Part shown: positions 21,236-47,034 of the stretch, piece after piece
How the letters are laid out: each line of letters starts with the position of its first letter
Numbering within the stretch: position 1 is the first letter of the stretch
From: Cyprinodon diabolis
Taxonomy: Eukaryota; Chordata; Actinopteri; Cyprinodontiformes; Cyprinodontidae
DNA: 64,000 nt
Assembly (NCBI GenBank): GCA_030533445.1
Contig: CM060064.1
Coordinates: 3,844,916-3,908,915, forward strand
Direction: 5' to 3'
Notes under the pieces: generated by a model
Told to the model about the DNA's origin: nothing
The model's input: only the letters and a program-made list of their open reading frames with translations
The model's database searches: none
Position numbers and translations under genes: made by a program

Positions 21236-21795
21236 AGACAGAGTCCAGTTTAGATTTCAACAGTCTGATGGCGACGGGTGAAAAGCTGCTGCAGAACCCG
21301 CTAGTCCTGCAGCGGATGCTGGGAAGCCTCTTCCCAGAGGGCAGCAGGGAAAGCTCTCAAAAACCTACAATCCAGCAATAGAGTTTATCCCTTCCTGCTA
21401 TCATCACAACCCCCACCACTTTACAGGAACAGAAGACCTTGCCTATTCAGCCAGGCTAAGGATTCCGTCTAACGACCCCCCTTTCAGAGACATAGGCAGG
21501 TATGGGGCATTGCAGGCAAACAAAAGAAGCCAAATGACACCCATTCCAAAGGGGTGGACCAGTTCCTCTGTTTCTATTTGCATGTTTTCTAAACCAAAAC
21601 AAGGTTTTGTTGGGCTGCTGGATAAAACCTGGAACTCAACACTATTTCTGACATTTTGAATTTAAAAAGCTTCCTGGATGGAAGAGAAACGTCTTCAGAC
21701 TTGGAAACAAGGTCCTGAGGGATTGTTTTTAAACGTTTTTGGAATAACTATGACCTGGATGGACTGAGAATCTTCACCAGCTAATGTCGGGACGT
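21236..21795 (+). repeat. Interspersed repeat family D, copy 2
   Basis: It begins in a block reading GGCGACGGGTGAAAAGCTGC and GAAGCCTCTTCCCAGAGGGC. The later part has CATTCCAAAGGGGTGGACC, CTGGATGGAAGAGAAACGTC and GACTGAGAATCTTCACCAGC, shared with 7.25-7.56 and 39.64-39.84 kb. It looks like the decayed 3' region of a retroelement; the class is unsure. Confidence 0.5.
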
Positions 21796-22280
21796 TTCCC
21801 CTCAGCAGACCGAGAGCCGGAGGCAGCAAAGCAGGCCCAGACCATCATACTGCTGCCGCTGTTTGTCTCTCAGTGCTTCATCATCAGGTCAGTGTGAACC
21901 GGGCTTTTTCACCATCATCTTTCTCAGATCCCACTTTAACACGAGCTCTGTAACTGCTGAACAGAAGAAAATCCAGCTTGGTTTCAATACGTTTGTTCCT
22001 CAATAAATAATAAAAAACAAGGATTTTTGGGAGGAAATGGACAGCAAGAACAAAAAAGTCAATCACAGGAGTCTAAAGACTAATCTGAGAGAAAGAAAAA
22101 GTAGCTGAGAATTGAAGAGAACCTTTAAATTTAAGGAACATTCTAGATATATTACTCCACCACTTTGTTAAATACCAGGGCTGTGATGGTAAACCTGATC
22201 ACCCCTGTGTGTTAGCATGATGCTAGCCATTAATAACAGACACCTTGATGGTTTCTGTTAAGCACAGCTTCTCCTATTAG

Positions 22281-23156
22281 CAGGGGCGGATTTACCATTT
22301 GGTAATACTAGAATGATGCCAAGGGCCCCAAGTTCCTGGGGGCCCATAAAACTCCTTTTACATGTATGGTTAATACATGTAACAACTATTCCTTATTGGT
22401 GCACATTGTTTTTGATCAAAATCCTTTGGCTAAAATGTCATCAGAACGCTTAGAATATTAAGTATGTCTCAGCCCCCCCTTTAGTGTCCACCATATTGGA
22501 TCAGTCCATTTGCTGCACATGTTCAGAAAGGTCCAAACAGACAGCAGCAAACCATTTGAAAACAAACGATGCAAAGAGCAGTGTTGCCAACTTAGCGCTT
22601 TAGTCGCTATATTTAGCCACTTTTCAGACCCTTTTAGCACTTTGATTTCTAAAAAGCTCCTAATCTAGCAACTTTTTTCTGTTACTGGAGACTTTGGCGA
22701 GAACATCTAAAAGCAACAAACTCTGCTCTCCAGAGCAAGTAGATTGGTAACCCCGCCTCCTGCTCTCCTCTATCTTGTCTGCTGTCATGATTCATGCAGC
22801 TATTATTTCATCCAAATGAAAAATGGAGAACAGATAAGCAGATCATGGCTTGTCTACAGTGAAAAGAAGGACTGGGTTATTTACTTTGGCCTTTTTGGAA
22901 ACACAGGAAGGAGCAATCAGCTAAGGGAGCTTAGTGCTTGGAAAAAATCTTTCATTCCTTTAGAGACAGCATGAAAAGTCAGCTGAGTACAAAACACAGA
23001 GAGGAATACAAGAAGAAAAGGGACAAGAAGAGAGGGACACAACCTAGAACTAATAATGGATGTCTATTCTATTAACATTTCTCTAGCTGTATGATGGGTC
23101 TGTTTTATGCCTGCCTGTCTTTGCCTAGGGCCCCAAATTTCCTAAATCCATCCCTG
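22281..23156. mobile_element. hAT-like non-autonomous element with 8-bp target duplication (one mismatch)
   Basis: The ends CAGGGGCGGATTTA and (read inward) CAGGGATGGATTTA are flanked by CCTATTAG (22273-22280) and CCTGTTAG (23157-23164), which match at 7 of 8 bases. GGGGCCC motifs lie just inside both ends. At about 22577 it contains a second repeat, CAGTGTTGCCAACTTAGCG, which looks like the end of another hAT-type element nested inside. No transposase is visible. Confidence 0.7.
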
Positions 23157-23479
23157 CCTGTTAGGTTTATTTTTAGCTGAAGTGTTGTGTTGCTGCTAAA
23201 CAGAGGGATTTTCTCCTGATCACCTCCAGTAGAACTGGGCTTGTTGTTAAAGATGATTTTTAGACCTTTCTTATAAATAGACATTATTTACAGCCCAACA
23301 AACAAAAAAAAAATGCAGTTATGTTCCGTTTGTTAAAACTTATTGGGAAGCAGCTCTTTAACCTTCCAGAATGTCTGTCTGTGGAAAAAATAACATCTTG
23401 ATGTAAACATTTAGTTTTCCTGTCATGCGACGCCCAGCATGATGTCCAGTGTGAGGTGAAGAAGGGACTCGGCAAGATG

Positions 23480-23700
23480 GCCGCTCACACTGAGCCTGGT
23501 TCTGATGGCGGTTTCTTCCTGTTACAAGGGAGTTTTTTCCTCTCTACTGTGGCTATAAGCATTGAAGAGTCAATGAATTGATGCAAGATAGAAAACTTTG
23601 AATCAGCCTGACTGGATGACCTGGTGAACTGAAAAGTTCCTTGAGATGACATGTGTTGTGAATTGGCGCTATAGAAATAAACTGAATAGAATAGTGAGTG
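23480..23700 (+). repeat. GGCGCTATAGAAATAAA-tail repeat, copy 2
   Basis: A plus-oriented partial copy running from ATGGCCGCTCACACTGAGCC to AATTGGCGCTATAGAAATAA and ACTGAATAGAATA. Confidence 0.65.
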
Positions 23701-24067
23701 AAAGCCGCGTTTGAAACAAGTAGGAAGAAAGGCAGAGATCTGATGTTTGTTGACTTTGGTGTGCAAAAGTATACTCTTTATTCGTATTATATATCCAACT
23801 TTATTTTGCCCCGACCCTTCCCCTTCACCCAGCCCCCACAACCAGTGACATTCCCATGTCACCAGTTACTGTCACTGTTACAATAGCCAATCAGAGCTTA
23901 CCTGCAGAAAGAAGGCAACCAAACAAAGAAGAGCAGAAAAAAATGTTACTTTCAGTTTGTTTTTCTTGTTAAATAGTAATAAATACATTGAGATGCAGTG
24001 GTTCTTACTTTATCCTTTTTTTCTTAAGCACAAGGGTTAAAAAGTTTTTCACTTGTTTCTATTTGTT

Positions 24068-24981
24068 TTTATTTCATTTCTTTATTGATCTGTGTTGGAT
24101 CTTTAGCAGCAATCCAGACCAGTTGTCATGGTGATTAGCAGCACAGAGAGGAGGAGCTGTCTGGAGGAGAAACACAACAGGAGAAGAAGGAGATCAAGAA
24201 GAGTGCAGGGAGTGGATGAAGGATGAGGAAGAGAAGGAGATCCGTTTTGAAAGCTGGCAAGGCATCACTGTCCCGTCGCCTTCTCCGCCCACCTCCACCT
24301 CAGCCGCCGGCGACAGCAGGCGGGCCGCACGGCGACAAACCGTCCTGAACAACAACGCATGTTCAGCCTTTCTCTCTCACAAACCAGCTGCTGTCCTGAT
24401 GCGTAGACACTTATATATATATATATATGTAAATAACTACATATATATATTTATATGTTTAAATCCAGGTTTCATAAAGAAAAGATGAATGTTATATCCA
24501 GGTGGGGCGTTTTGCAGATGAAAGAAACAGATGTGTGTGTGTGTTAAGTCTGCTGATAGACGGGGATGGAAATCTAAATCTTATAACGTTAAAAAACAAT
24601 TGTTTGTTTGTTGAACAACGCTCCAGTATGGAGGAGAGTGGGAAAAACAAGGCCCCCTTCATCCCGACTTAAACAAGAAAAAAAAACAACACAAAACTCC
24701 TCAAACCTTAGAAAATTCAAATAATATTAATCAAGAATATCTGTTAAAACACACTTATCAATCATTCCTTACAAATTACAGCCGTAAGAAAAACAAACAA
24801 AGCAGGATAAAAGGAAAAGTATTCCCAGCATCCTTCTCCTCCTTTCTCCTCCTCTCATGCAGAAGAAATCATCTCCTCCAGCTCAAAATTCACCTGTTTG
24901 TCTCTGAACTCTGGCTGTATGTGTGTATTTGTAGTAGTTGTAGTTAAAATTGTATGGCTTTAGGGCATGGTTCAGGTTTTA
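24068..24981 (-). other. dyrk1b: Probable dyrk1b 3' untranslated region
   Basis: This is non-coding DNA immediately after the dyrk1b stop codon. On the minus strand two AATAAA polyadenylation signals occur (24081-24086 and 24068-24073). It includes a short TA tract at 24412-24430 and a GC-rich block near 24280-24350. The transcript end is an inference. Confidence 0.35.
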
Positions 24982-38398
<13,417 letters not shown>

Positions 38399-38885
38399 CT
38401 GTGGAGAGAAAAAAGCGAAACCCTGAATCCTCCTCTGTTCTAACTCAGCTCCTACCAGCCACTCGTCCCACAGACGTCTGAGTGTGAACGTTACGGGAAG
38501 CGGCACGGATGCAGTAGCCGTCACCATTAAACGCTTCTTTAAAATGGATTTGCATGCAAGTGTTTGCCGAATAATTTGCGCATTCAGCAGCTGTGCTCTA
38601 AGATCACGTGAAGCGCATGCATCGCCGCTCCCTCTCCTCAATCTGTGGGTAACATTTAGCTTATTTCATGTTTGGTGTCGCCATCAATAGAGCTAAATCG
38701 GCTCTAACTTAGTTTGGTTTAGTCGTTAAAAACTTATCTTCCTGCTTTCTACTCAGAAACTAATGAAAGAAAAAAAAAACTAAACAAAAAGAAGCTTCAA
38801 CTTTGATTGGAAAATGTTGAAAATCTAAAAATTTGATAGAAAGGTTATCCTTAAGATGGTAAAAACATTCAAATCTGCAAGGGGA

Positions 38886-39043
38886 GTGTTGGCCTAGTGT
38901 CTTAGAGCAGTGCGGTGAGCAAGACCCTTAACCCCCAACTGCTCCCCGGGTGCTGCACAATGGCAGCCCACTGCTCCCCAAGGGGAGGGATTAAAATGCA
39001 GACAACGAATTTCCCCATTGTGGCCCAATAAAGGGATTTTCAA
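38886..39043 (+). repeat. tRNA-derived SINE copy (decayed head)
   Basis: Shares GGCCTAGTG, CACAATGGCAGCCCACTGCT, CCCCAAGGGGAGGG and TTTCCCCATTGTGG..CAATAAAG with the copy at 57.69 kb. The region corresponding to the B box is deleted. Confidence 0.6.
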
Positions 39044-39274
39044 ACAACCCGGAGGAGTGAATAATGGCCGCACATGCCATGGATATAACACACCCCATAA
39101 AAATGAGTTTTATTTTCTGATAGAAACGTGTCTGGGCGTTTTAGTGCCCACATCACAAACCAGCAGCTGGAGCATGATGGATCCATCATGTCAGGCCTCC
39201 TCCACCTTCAAAAAATCCAACTGGACTGACTCAAACCATCTTAAAATCATAGACCTGACATATATTTTGGAAGA

Positions 39275-39525
39275 TGATCCTGGTTCAGCTGGAGGTTCCT
39301 TCCTGTTCAAAGGGAGTTTTTCCTCTCCACTGTCGCTACAAGCATGCTTAGTGTGAGGGATTGCTGAAGAGTCAACAAGTCGATGCAATCAACTGGTTTT
39401 CCTTAGATAGAAAACTTTGAATCAATCTGACTGGATGATCTGGTTGAACTGTAAAGTTCCTTGAGATGACATGATGTGAATTGGCGCTATAGAAATAAAC
39501 TGAATTGAAATTAATTGAAATAAGG
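39275..39525 (+). repeat. GGCGCTATAGAAATAAA-tail repeat, copy 6
   Basis: CTGGTTCAGCTGGAGGTTCC, then GGGAGTTTTTCCTCTCCACT, then TTGGCGCTATAGAAATAAAC and a TGAAATTAATTGAA end. Confidence 0.65.
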
Positions 39526-39589
39526 ACTGAAAACAGGGTCTAAATGTAACCAACATCCCCGTATTTGGCTGTTATGGTTCAGCCCCATT

Positions 39590-39900
39590 GTTTAACACCA
39601 GTCTAACCAAACCTAGAATGCATTTTGCATTTGGCTTGGCTGAATAGGAGAGGTTTTCTGTGCCCCTGTAAAGGGGTTGGGGTTTTTGCTGACGTTTTGA
39701 AATGAAAAAGCTTCCTGGATGGGAAGCGAAATGCCTTCAAACTTGGAAACAAAATCCAGTGGATTGTTTTTTAACTTTTTTGGAATGACTGTGACCTGGA
39801 TGACTGAGAATCTTCGCCAGCATCTCTACCTTTTCGATAGGAGACAAACGCACTTCAAGCGTTTAATCACCACCTAAAGGGCTGGAGGGAGAGATTTAGC
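39590..39900 (+). repeat. Interspersed repeat family D, copy 3
   Basis: CTTCCTGGATGGGAAGCGAA, AACTTGGAAACAAAATCCAG and GACTGAGAATCTTCGCCAGC are shared with copies 1 and 2. Beyond them it runs on into AGGAGACAAACGCACTTCAA, which the others lack. Confidence 0.45.
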
Positions 39901-41578
39901 GTCTTACTCTTGTTTTGTATAGTCTGATTAAAAATCGGTGCCTCTGTGATTTGAAAATTGTGTTTTGTTAAATTGCGATTATTTTGCAAATGCAATTAAT
40001 TGGCCAGCCCTATTCTTTACCGTCACCAAAGCCTCTTGGCAATACTTCCCTATTTGACCTGCAAACTCTGGGGAGAAAAAGCAAACATTATCTGACCCCC
40101 AATGATCCTTAGTTTGGTTCTAGCTGTAGAAATTGAAACCATCTTCTGATTTTAAAAATGGCCGTCCTAAAACAGAAACGGGGATGACTGGATCGATCCA
40201 ATATGGCTGCTCCTGTAGGCAGCAGCTTAATACAGCTACTGTATACTCTTGCAGGTAGCACTGTGCAGCCCTTTTGCTGTGCGCATAGCGCCATATCTGT
40301 AGTTGAGGCGGTCACAGTGGAAAACATGGACTGACTCAAACCCCCAAACAACATGGATACCAAAATAACTAAATGATCATTATCTTCTGATGAACATATA
40401 CAGCACTCGCTTTTTTTTATCTATAAATTAAATTTTGACAGCAGGGAAAAGTATTGCAACATATAGTGATATTGCAATATTGTAATAATACTGCATCGTG
40501 ACCCAAGTATGGCAACACCCATGCCGATACTCATCCCTACTTTGCACCGCTCTGAACTTCCATATCAATGCATTTAGCACCATGTTTTTCTCCCACACTG
40601 TTTACATTTAACCACTGCTGCACTTAATGAAATGGAAATGTTCATTTCACTGCTAAGCTGCTGCTTATTTCACTGCCTGAAAGCTGCACATAACCAAACT
40701 GTGTTTTATATACACTCTGAGTACAAAATAACAATAAAAGCTGTCCAAGTCAGCAATGGTACATGGCTGCTGGCCTCTCTTCTTTCTGAATAATGTATTT
40801 TTATTCTCTCTATATCCTCAGTGTCCAATCCAAAATTTTACAAGTTTTACAAGTATTTTTTTCTAAGAGAAACTAAAACTTTTTTATGAGCAGACATGTA
40901 GCATCTCAACATGACTCTGCTCTACCTCCTTCAAAAAGCTTTACGGACTTAAAAAAAAAACAACGGATGAAAACTGTCCTGACTCCAACAGCCGATGATA
41001 AAACTAAATTATTCTTTAGTATTCATCCCAGGATCTTTCTCTTCCTCTACATTAGCAATGGATTGTTCACAATGTTTTTGTCCTTAAGTAGAAATCCTCC
41101 ATGGATATTAACTGGTATGGGTATTTCTACATGCATTCAGACTCCATCCGCCTTTTGAAGATGTATAACGGGGGTATGCAACGTCAGTCCTGGAGCACTT
41201 AATGCTCTGCAGCCTTTGACTGCATCCCTGCTCCAATACACCGGAAACAAAAGACCAACTTTCCTCCTTGGCATTTCTGTAGGTTTAGCAGAGCACCGGT
41301 CGTTCACCGTTTGTCTGTGTCAGGTGTGTTAAAAAAGGGATGCATGGAAAAGCTGTAGGGCAGTGGAGCACCAGGACCAAAGATTGGAAACATGAGACTT
41401 CCTCCTGCACATCTGGGAGAAACACTGAGGTTGTAAAAAATAAATCTTTCCAAGGAAATCATGTCTAAAATCAGATGAATGAATGAACCAATGATGCAGA
41501 AACAGTTATTCAGTGTAGAAAATACACTCAAGAATTTAGCTGCGGTTTTGGTTTACTTCCTGCAGAATACTGAGCCTT
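39901..41578. other. Non-coding stretch with MITE fragments
   Basis: It contains small pieces resembling fish MITEs (AATTGCGATTATTTTGCAAATGC at about 39970; GTATTGCAACATATAGTGATA at about 40451). No gene was recognised. Confidence 0.4.
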
Positions 41579-41902
41579 GTGCTACCCTCAGACCGCATGC
41601 AGCAGGAGCAGCAAAAACGCGCATGCTGCTTCATTTTTGATTCTTGTACAAGATTAGTTCTGATACGCGGCTGAAGCATCTCTGCTGCTCTGGCTGCGTG
41701 GTCAGAAAGTGGGTTTGATCCTATCCTAGACCCTGCACACTGGCTGCGTACATGCCCATCAGATGCTCAGAAGCTCATGATGCACTGCACCTACTGCTCA
41801 AAGCGCTGCAGGGCCTTTTGCTGCGCCTTGATGCGCGTCAACCATTGACTTTGGATGTAAACTAGCTACTTCTGCTGCTCGCAGTCTGAAAGTAGCATTA
41901 TG
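41579..41902. mobile_element. TGCTACGTTCAGACCGCA-type inverted-repeat element, copy 1 (short)
   Basis: The left end TGCTACCCTCAGACCGCATG and the right end inward AATGCTACTTTCAGACTGCG match the ends of the 62.2-62.9 kb element. The inside shares the GCAGCAGAAG/AGCATCTGAC themes. Confidence 0.55.
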
Positions 41903-43790
41903 GTCCAAAGATATCAATGCATAGTTCCTGTAAGAGTAAATCATGTCTTAACTGTCGTCCCATCAAGCAGCAGCATAGCTGTGTAACACCAGAAACCAAA
42001 CTGTTTTAGAACTTATCTGGACCAGGGGCGTCTGGGCGGGAATATCAGATGAGAAAGAATAACTTACAGAAACAGCTGCTGCTTTCCAGCTCTTTAACAA
42101 CGAACAGCTTGTTTCTCAAAGTGGCATCTTCAGGTCTGCTTGTTTCTTTGTTTTTAAGAAGAGATTAATAACCTGATGGCAACAGGTGTGTCACAGATTT
42201 CCTTATTAAATCTGAACCACAAACTACGACGCTTGAGGAGCTGAGAATAAAAAATATTTAAAGATAAAGAAGGTTTTTATTCTTTAATCCAAACGGTATA
42301 TATTTCCTGCAGTTTTGCACAAATCACTGCTCTGAGTGAGTTTGTTTACTCCACTGAATAATCTGATCACTAAACTGTTGATTAATACAATGGCTACTGA
42401 ATCTGCAGAGACAATTATCACATCAGATGATCATGATAGAAATCTTTAAACTAGGACTTGTTTCCCATCAAAGCATTTTCTTCTCACTTTGCTGGTTTTA
42501 ATGATGGATCATCAGGTGTCCGATGTAACCAGCAGGTCCTGAGATCATCATGTCTACAGGACGACTGAGGAGCAAGCTAAACTTAACTTTGGACTGGAAG
42601 AGGCAGGCTGTGCACCTACTGCAACACTGAAAAGGGGTCAGCAAACAAGCAGCCAAAACAGGACATGTGAGGCCTGCTGTCCAGCTCGTATTACAGCTCA
42701 CCTACTGACAGGAAGATTTACAGCAGGCAGGAAGCAGCCGCATGGAGACGGCTGAAAAAACGCATCCCCCCAATTATATGAAGAGTGGCGTCTTTAAACT
42801 GCCTGCAGAAAAAGATGTCTGCAGGTGTGCGAAAGAGAAAAATGACAGCAAAAATTAGGTAGGAAGGAATTAGATGGGGAAAGATCTTCTGTTTTTACTT
42901 TGAGCCAAAAAGGATGCTGACACAAACAGTGACGGCGTCCTGTAGCATTAACCTTTTCAAAACATGGTGGGGATCGTGAAAAAACACTCAACCGCCTCAG
43001 ACAGCTGACGCGTTGGCCCTGAAACCAAATTTAAATTGTTTTCATATTGTAGTTTTACCTTTGGATCGACACTACAGATCGTCTTAGTGAAGCCAGAAGA
43101 AGAAGAAGGATGATAACAGCAGAGAAAACACTGCAATTCAAGGAAACATGAAGGATTTCCAGAACATGATAAAGTTCACAGAGTGGCATGTGGGAGGGTC
43201 TCTGAAGATCACGTGGGAACTTTCACAGAACAGAAACCTGTTCACACTGCTAAAGCTAATCTGGTTTAATGGAGCTGGTTGGGATGGCATGGGGTCAAAC
43301 TCCAGTCCCAAATGCACTGGTTTACCTTCAAACAAACACATCCTGAATGTAATCAGAGTTTTCAAGGCAGTGTGGCGGGAGAAAGCAAAAGGCGGGGCCT
43401 TTAGGAGGAAGCACTGCAGGTTTTCATTCAAAAACTCCACCGGAGCTTCTACTACGTCTGCTGAACACGTTTCTCTAAACTTCTCCTCTTCATCTTATAC
43501 AGGAACAGGTGAAGAATGTCAACAACCTAAAGAGTCTATTCCCACCAAATAAATAACTCAATAAAAAAAAGGCTTTAGAGGCAGATTAGTGTCGATTATT
43601 TTGTAAGTCATTTAGAAACCTGGTCTCTTCAAACTTTCTACTGAACATTTTTATCAGGGAGCAGAGAAATCTGCCTGTTTGTCCAAACAGGATTTTGTTT
43701 ATTTAATGAAAATTATCATGTTTATGTTTAAAGGTGAGCTGCTTCGCATTCTGTTGGCAGAAATGACACTGCTGGAGAGAGAAGATCTGC
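41903..43790. other. Non-coding stretch, nothing recognised
   Basis: Several 60-134-codon open frames occur on both strands, but none shows a domain, a splice context or protein-like composition. Confidence 0.4.
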
Positions 43791-43809
43791 CTAGTACTGA
43801 GAAATCTGG

Positions 43810-44320
43810 ACTGTCTCTTTAAGAGACTCAGGCACATTCACAGCACTTCCTCAACCTGGCATGCCTCTTCCTGCACTGCCATTGGTTAAAGGCACCTCCT
43901 TCCCTGACAGCTCATTCGTTGTTGGTATCTAAGGACTGACTAGCCATCACTCTATAAATAAACCCGGTGCTGTCTCAGCAACCAGGCCACAATACTCATT
44001 AGCTACTTCTCTCTCTTCTCTGCTTCTCTCCTGCCAAGCAAGTAGCTTCCAATAGCAGGCCTGGCTCTCAGCAACAGCCTGACATACCCTAGCAACTCAA
44101 CCCATCCTACCAGCCACCCTCTCCTCCCCCACCCTTCCCATTCTCTGCCTCTTTTTCTCCTATTGTGATCAAGCTCGCCTTTTTCCACCCATTCTCAGCT
44201 GCTTCCAGCCTTTCCGTCCAATACACGCTTTTACATGAACCTGTCCTGCTCTGTCCGACATATTTTCTTCTTATAAATGTATCAGTCGTGTTTGAGGGCA
44301 ACATAGAATAGTCACATCAG
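43810..44320 (+). other. Possible solo LTR or other promoter-like block
   Basis: It starts TGTCTCTTTAAGAGACTCAG, has ATTGG at about 43880, a TATA-like CTCTATAAATAAACCCGG at about 43950, then a pyrimidine-rich leader and a TGTCCGACATATTTTC..AACA end. This layout resembles a retroviral-type LTR without coding sequence. No 5-bp target duplication could be fixed, so the call is tentative. Confidence 0.3.
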
Positions 44321-44904
44321 TAGGAAATTGTACAGGGTCCAGTCGTCAGGCAACGCTGCCTTGAAAGAAGTTTTTATTTAATTGCATGTAAAAATAAACC
44401 AGTTCGTATAAAGGCCGTTTTATGCAGAGTGGACAATAAAACCTAAGAAACAACTCGATTATTCTAAATAAAAGTTAAATTTTTTGAGTTTCTGACTCTA
44501 AAAATGTTGAATATGGATTTATATCAAAGCTTTATACAGAGGAAATGTTTGCATTATAAAACACAGGAAGAACTGGTCAAAGCCGGAAGAAACAGCCAGT
44601 CCAAAACTTGACAGGATGCTTTTTTAGGCCAGCTGAGCTGGACAGCTTTTGGCGAGGCTTCGGCCTCCTAATCTGAACCATAAAATGTCCTAAAACCAAG
44701 GAAATGATGGAAGTTATGCCTGGGGTGCATCTTTAAGGTTTACAGACAATTATTTCAGATTTTTGTCACAGTTGTCAGATTACACTTTAATTTGTATGTG
44801 ATAAGGGAGCAGAGATGCAGCAGGTATTGGCATGTTGATCCAAACATTCAGGGATAATTCAGACCAGGACACACAAAACACCCTTTATAGTTTAAAGGAG
44901 GATT

Positions 44905-45715
44905 CATTACATGGGTTTTAAGAGTAGGCTTAAAGCTTTTCTTTTTGATAAAGCTTATAATTAGAGTGGCTCAGTTTGAGCTATCTCTATAGTTGTGCTG
45001 CTATATGCTTAGAATGCTGGAGGACATAGGGACCCCTTTTCCATCAATCTGCTTCATTCCATCTCTATTCTCTCACTCTGCAGAATCTGTTAGTTCAATC
45101 TCTAACGTTCTGCTCTATCTGCTTTTTCTTATAGTAGCTTCATCTGGTCTGTTCCTGTTTGGCTGTGACTCCATCCTGGAGAGAAATATCAGCTGTGCTG
45201 CTGCCATCAACACCTTTGTTTATAGATGTTGGAGATCAGCCTGTTTTTCAGTGTAGTCCTGTTTCTCTGAATGTGACTAAATGGATGTGCTCTCTTCATC
45301 CTCTGACATAGAAGCTGGCTCAGAGCTTGTCTGCCTGGCTGCGTTTCCTGGACGCCTGTGGAGTTGATTGACAGTTGCCTTTTGTATCTATGCTTATTTC
45401 TGTATCTCTGCTTCTGTCTCCTTGAACCCCAGTCGGCCTCAGCAGATGGCCGCTCACACTGAGCCTGGTTCTGCTGGAGGTTTCTTCTTTTAAAAAGGGA
45501 GTTTTTCCTCTCCACTGTCGCTAAAAACTTCCTTGGTGTGAGGGATTGCTGAAGAGTCAATGAGTCGATGAAATCAGCTGGTTTTCCTTAGATAGAAAAC
45601 TATGAACCAATCTTACTGGATGACTGGATTTAATTGTGTCTGTATTGTATTATAAGTGTCCTGAGATGATGTGTTGTGAACTGGCGCTATTTTAATGAAC
45701 TGAATTGAATTGTTT
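44905..45715 (+). repeat. GGCGCTATAGAAATAAA-tail repeat, copy 7 (longest, about 800 bp)
   Basis: It begins TTACATGGGTTTTAAGAGTA and runs CTTAGAATGCTGGAGGACAT, GAAATATCAGCTGTGCTGC, CTTGAACCCCAGTCGGCCTC and GGGAGTTTTTCCTCTCCACT to CTGGCGCTATTTTAATGAAC. It shows that the shorter copies are 5'-truncated, as expected of target-primed retroposition. Confidence 0.6.
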
Positions 45716-46715
45716 TGCTCATAAACATGTTTCTTACTGGAAACTAACATTTTCTAACAAAATCCACACAAACAATAAAAACCCAACTTATTTTTAGAGA
45801 AAAGGCACAAATGACAATAATACAAAGGACACAATCTAGACAAAAACCAAATAGATCTGAATCTAGTCTTTAGCTTCTCTATCCCCCCATCATGAGAAAA
45901 CCATGATGGCAGAATTAAAGGAGGCGAGACGACCAGCGCTTCCAAACCATCTCTATTCTCAGTGAGGTTTGCTTTCTGTTCAGTACATTTCAACACTGAT
46001 TACTTGAGTCCAGTGGATGCCTTCTCCCAAAGACTTAAATGTTCATGAATGATAAAAAAACATGGGATTTAACAAGGACAGACATACCCAACGTCCAGTC
46101 CCCTCACGTAGAACAAAGCAGACTAGAGAACACTAAAGCAGAGATCCCCACCAATTAGCTGGTTTCCCAATCTAACAATGGAACTCAAGCTTGGTTATTC
46201 AGTGATTGGGAACGCCATATATGGGGGAGTTTATTGGCCAAGAAAAAGCAAGGATTTTAGTTTCTGTTTCCATCACATACAACATAAAGTCTGAGAAAAC
46301 TGCCCATAGTATACAATGCATACAGTATTTATCTAGTAAAAATGTTTTTAATGTACGTTATTAGAAAAAATGTATAAAAAAGGTTCATACGGCTTAACGG
46401 GGGGCTGTATGGAAGTATATCTGTGTCGCTGGGATTTGAATTAAAAATGCCACTGAAATTTAAATGTTGTATGTTTGTACTTACTGTTTCAGTGTTAAAA
46501 TATATTCAGAACACATTTTTAACCTAAAAAAAATGCATTGTCATTATTTCTACACAGTAGAAATTTCATTTGTAATTGTCTCTTCAAGCTAAAAATTCAC
46601 ATTACTATTTCAAAGTGATACATTATCAATACTTATTTTTCAGTTTAATTTTTGAGTGTTAAAAAAAATCTGCATATAAAAAAATTCAACCTTTCAAAAT
46701 TCAAACTCAATATTT
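45716..46715. other. Non-coding stretch, nothing recognised
   Basis: AT-rich sequence; the part from about 46440 may belong to the same repeat as the next palindrome, but I could not show it. Confidence 0.35.
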
Positions 46716-46718
46716 TCA

Positions 46719-47034
46719 GCCTCCTGAGATTCAACTGGCACTATTTCACTGTCTTAAATAACGCTAACTCAACTACAGAAAAATGAAAGTAATAAACTCA
46801 CCGTTGAGTTAGCGATAGCTTGCATGACTGGCTCCGTCATGCTGGTCTTCCTTCAGTATGAGCGCCACAAGCGTCACGTCACGTGACTAAGAAAACGTAA
46901 CGGGATTGGCTGGGTGTTGGATACCACAATCCATTGCTAATCTCTGTCACCTGAAGTAACCCTTCCCTTTTTACACTGAATTTAGATGCCGAATTTAAGA
47001 CGGTGAAATAGAGCCAGTTGAATCTCAGGAGCCT
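46719..47034. mobile_element. Palindromic MITE with about 40-bp inverted ends
   Basis: CTCCTGAGATTCAACTGGCA then CTATTTCACTGTCTTAAAT on the left is the near-perfect reverse complement of the right end, ATTTAAGACGGTGAAATAG then AGCCAGTTGAATCTCAGGAG. The centre holds GCGTCACGTCACGTGAC. It is non-coding. Confidence 0.6.

Noticed and set aside
43810..44320. Endogenous retrovirus
   Set aside because: Only a promoter-like, LTR-sized block is present; there is no primer-binding site, gag, pol or env, and no fixed target duplication, so only a tentative solo-LTR note was kept.
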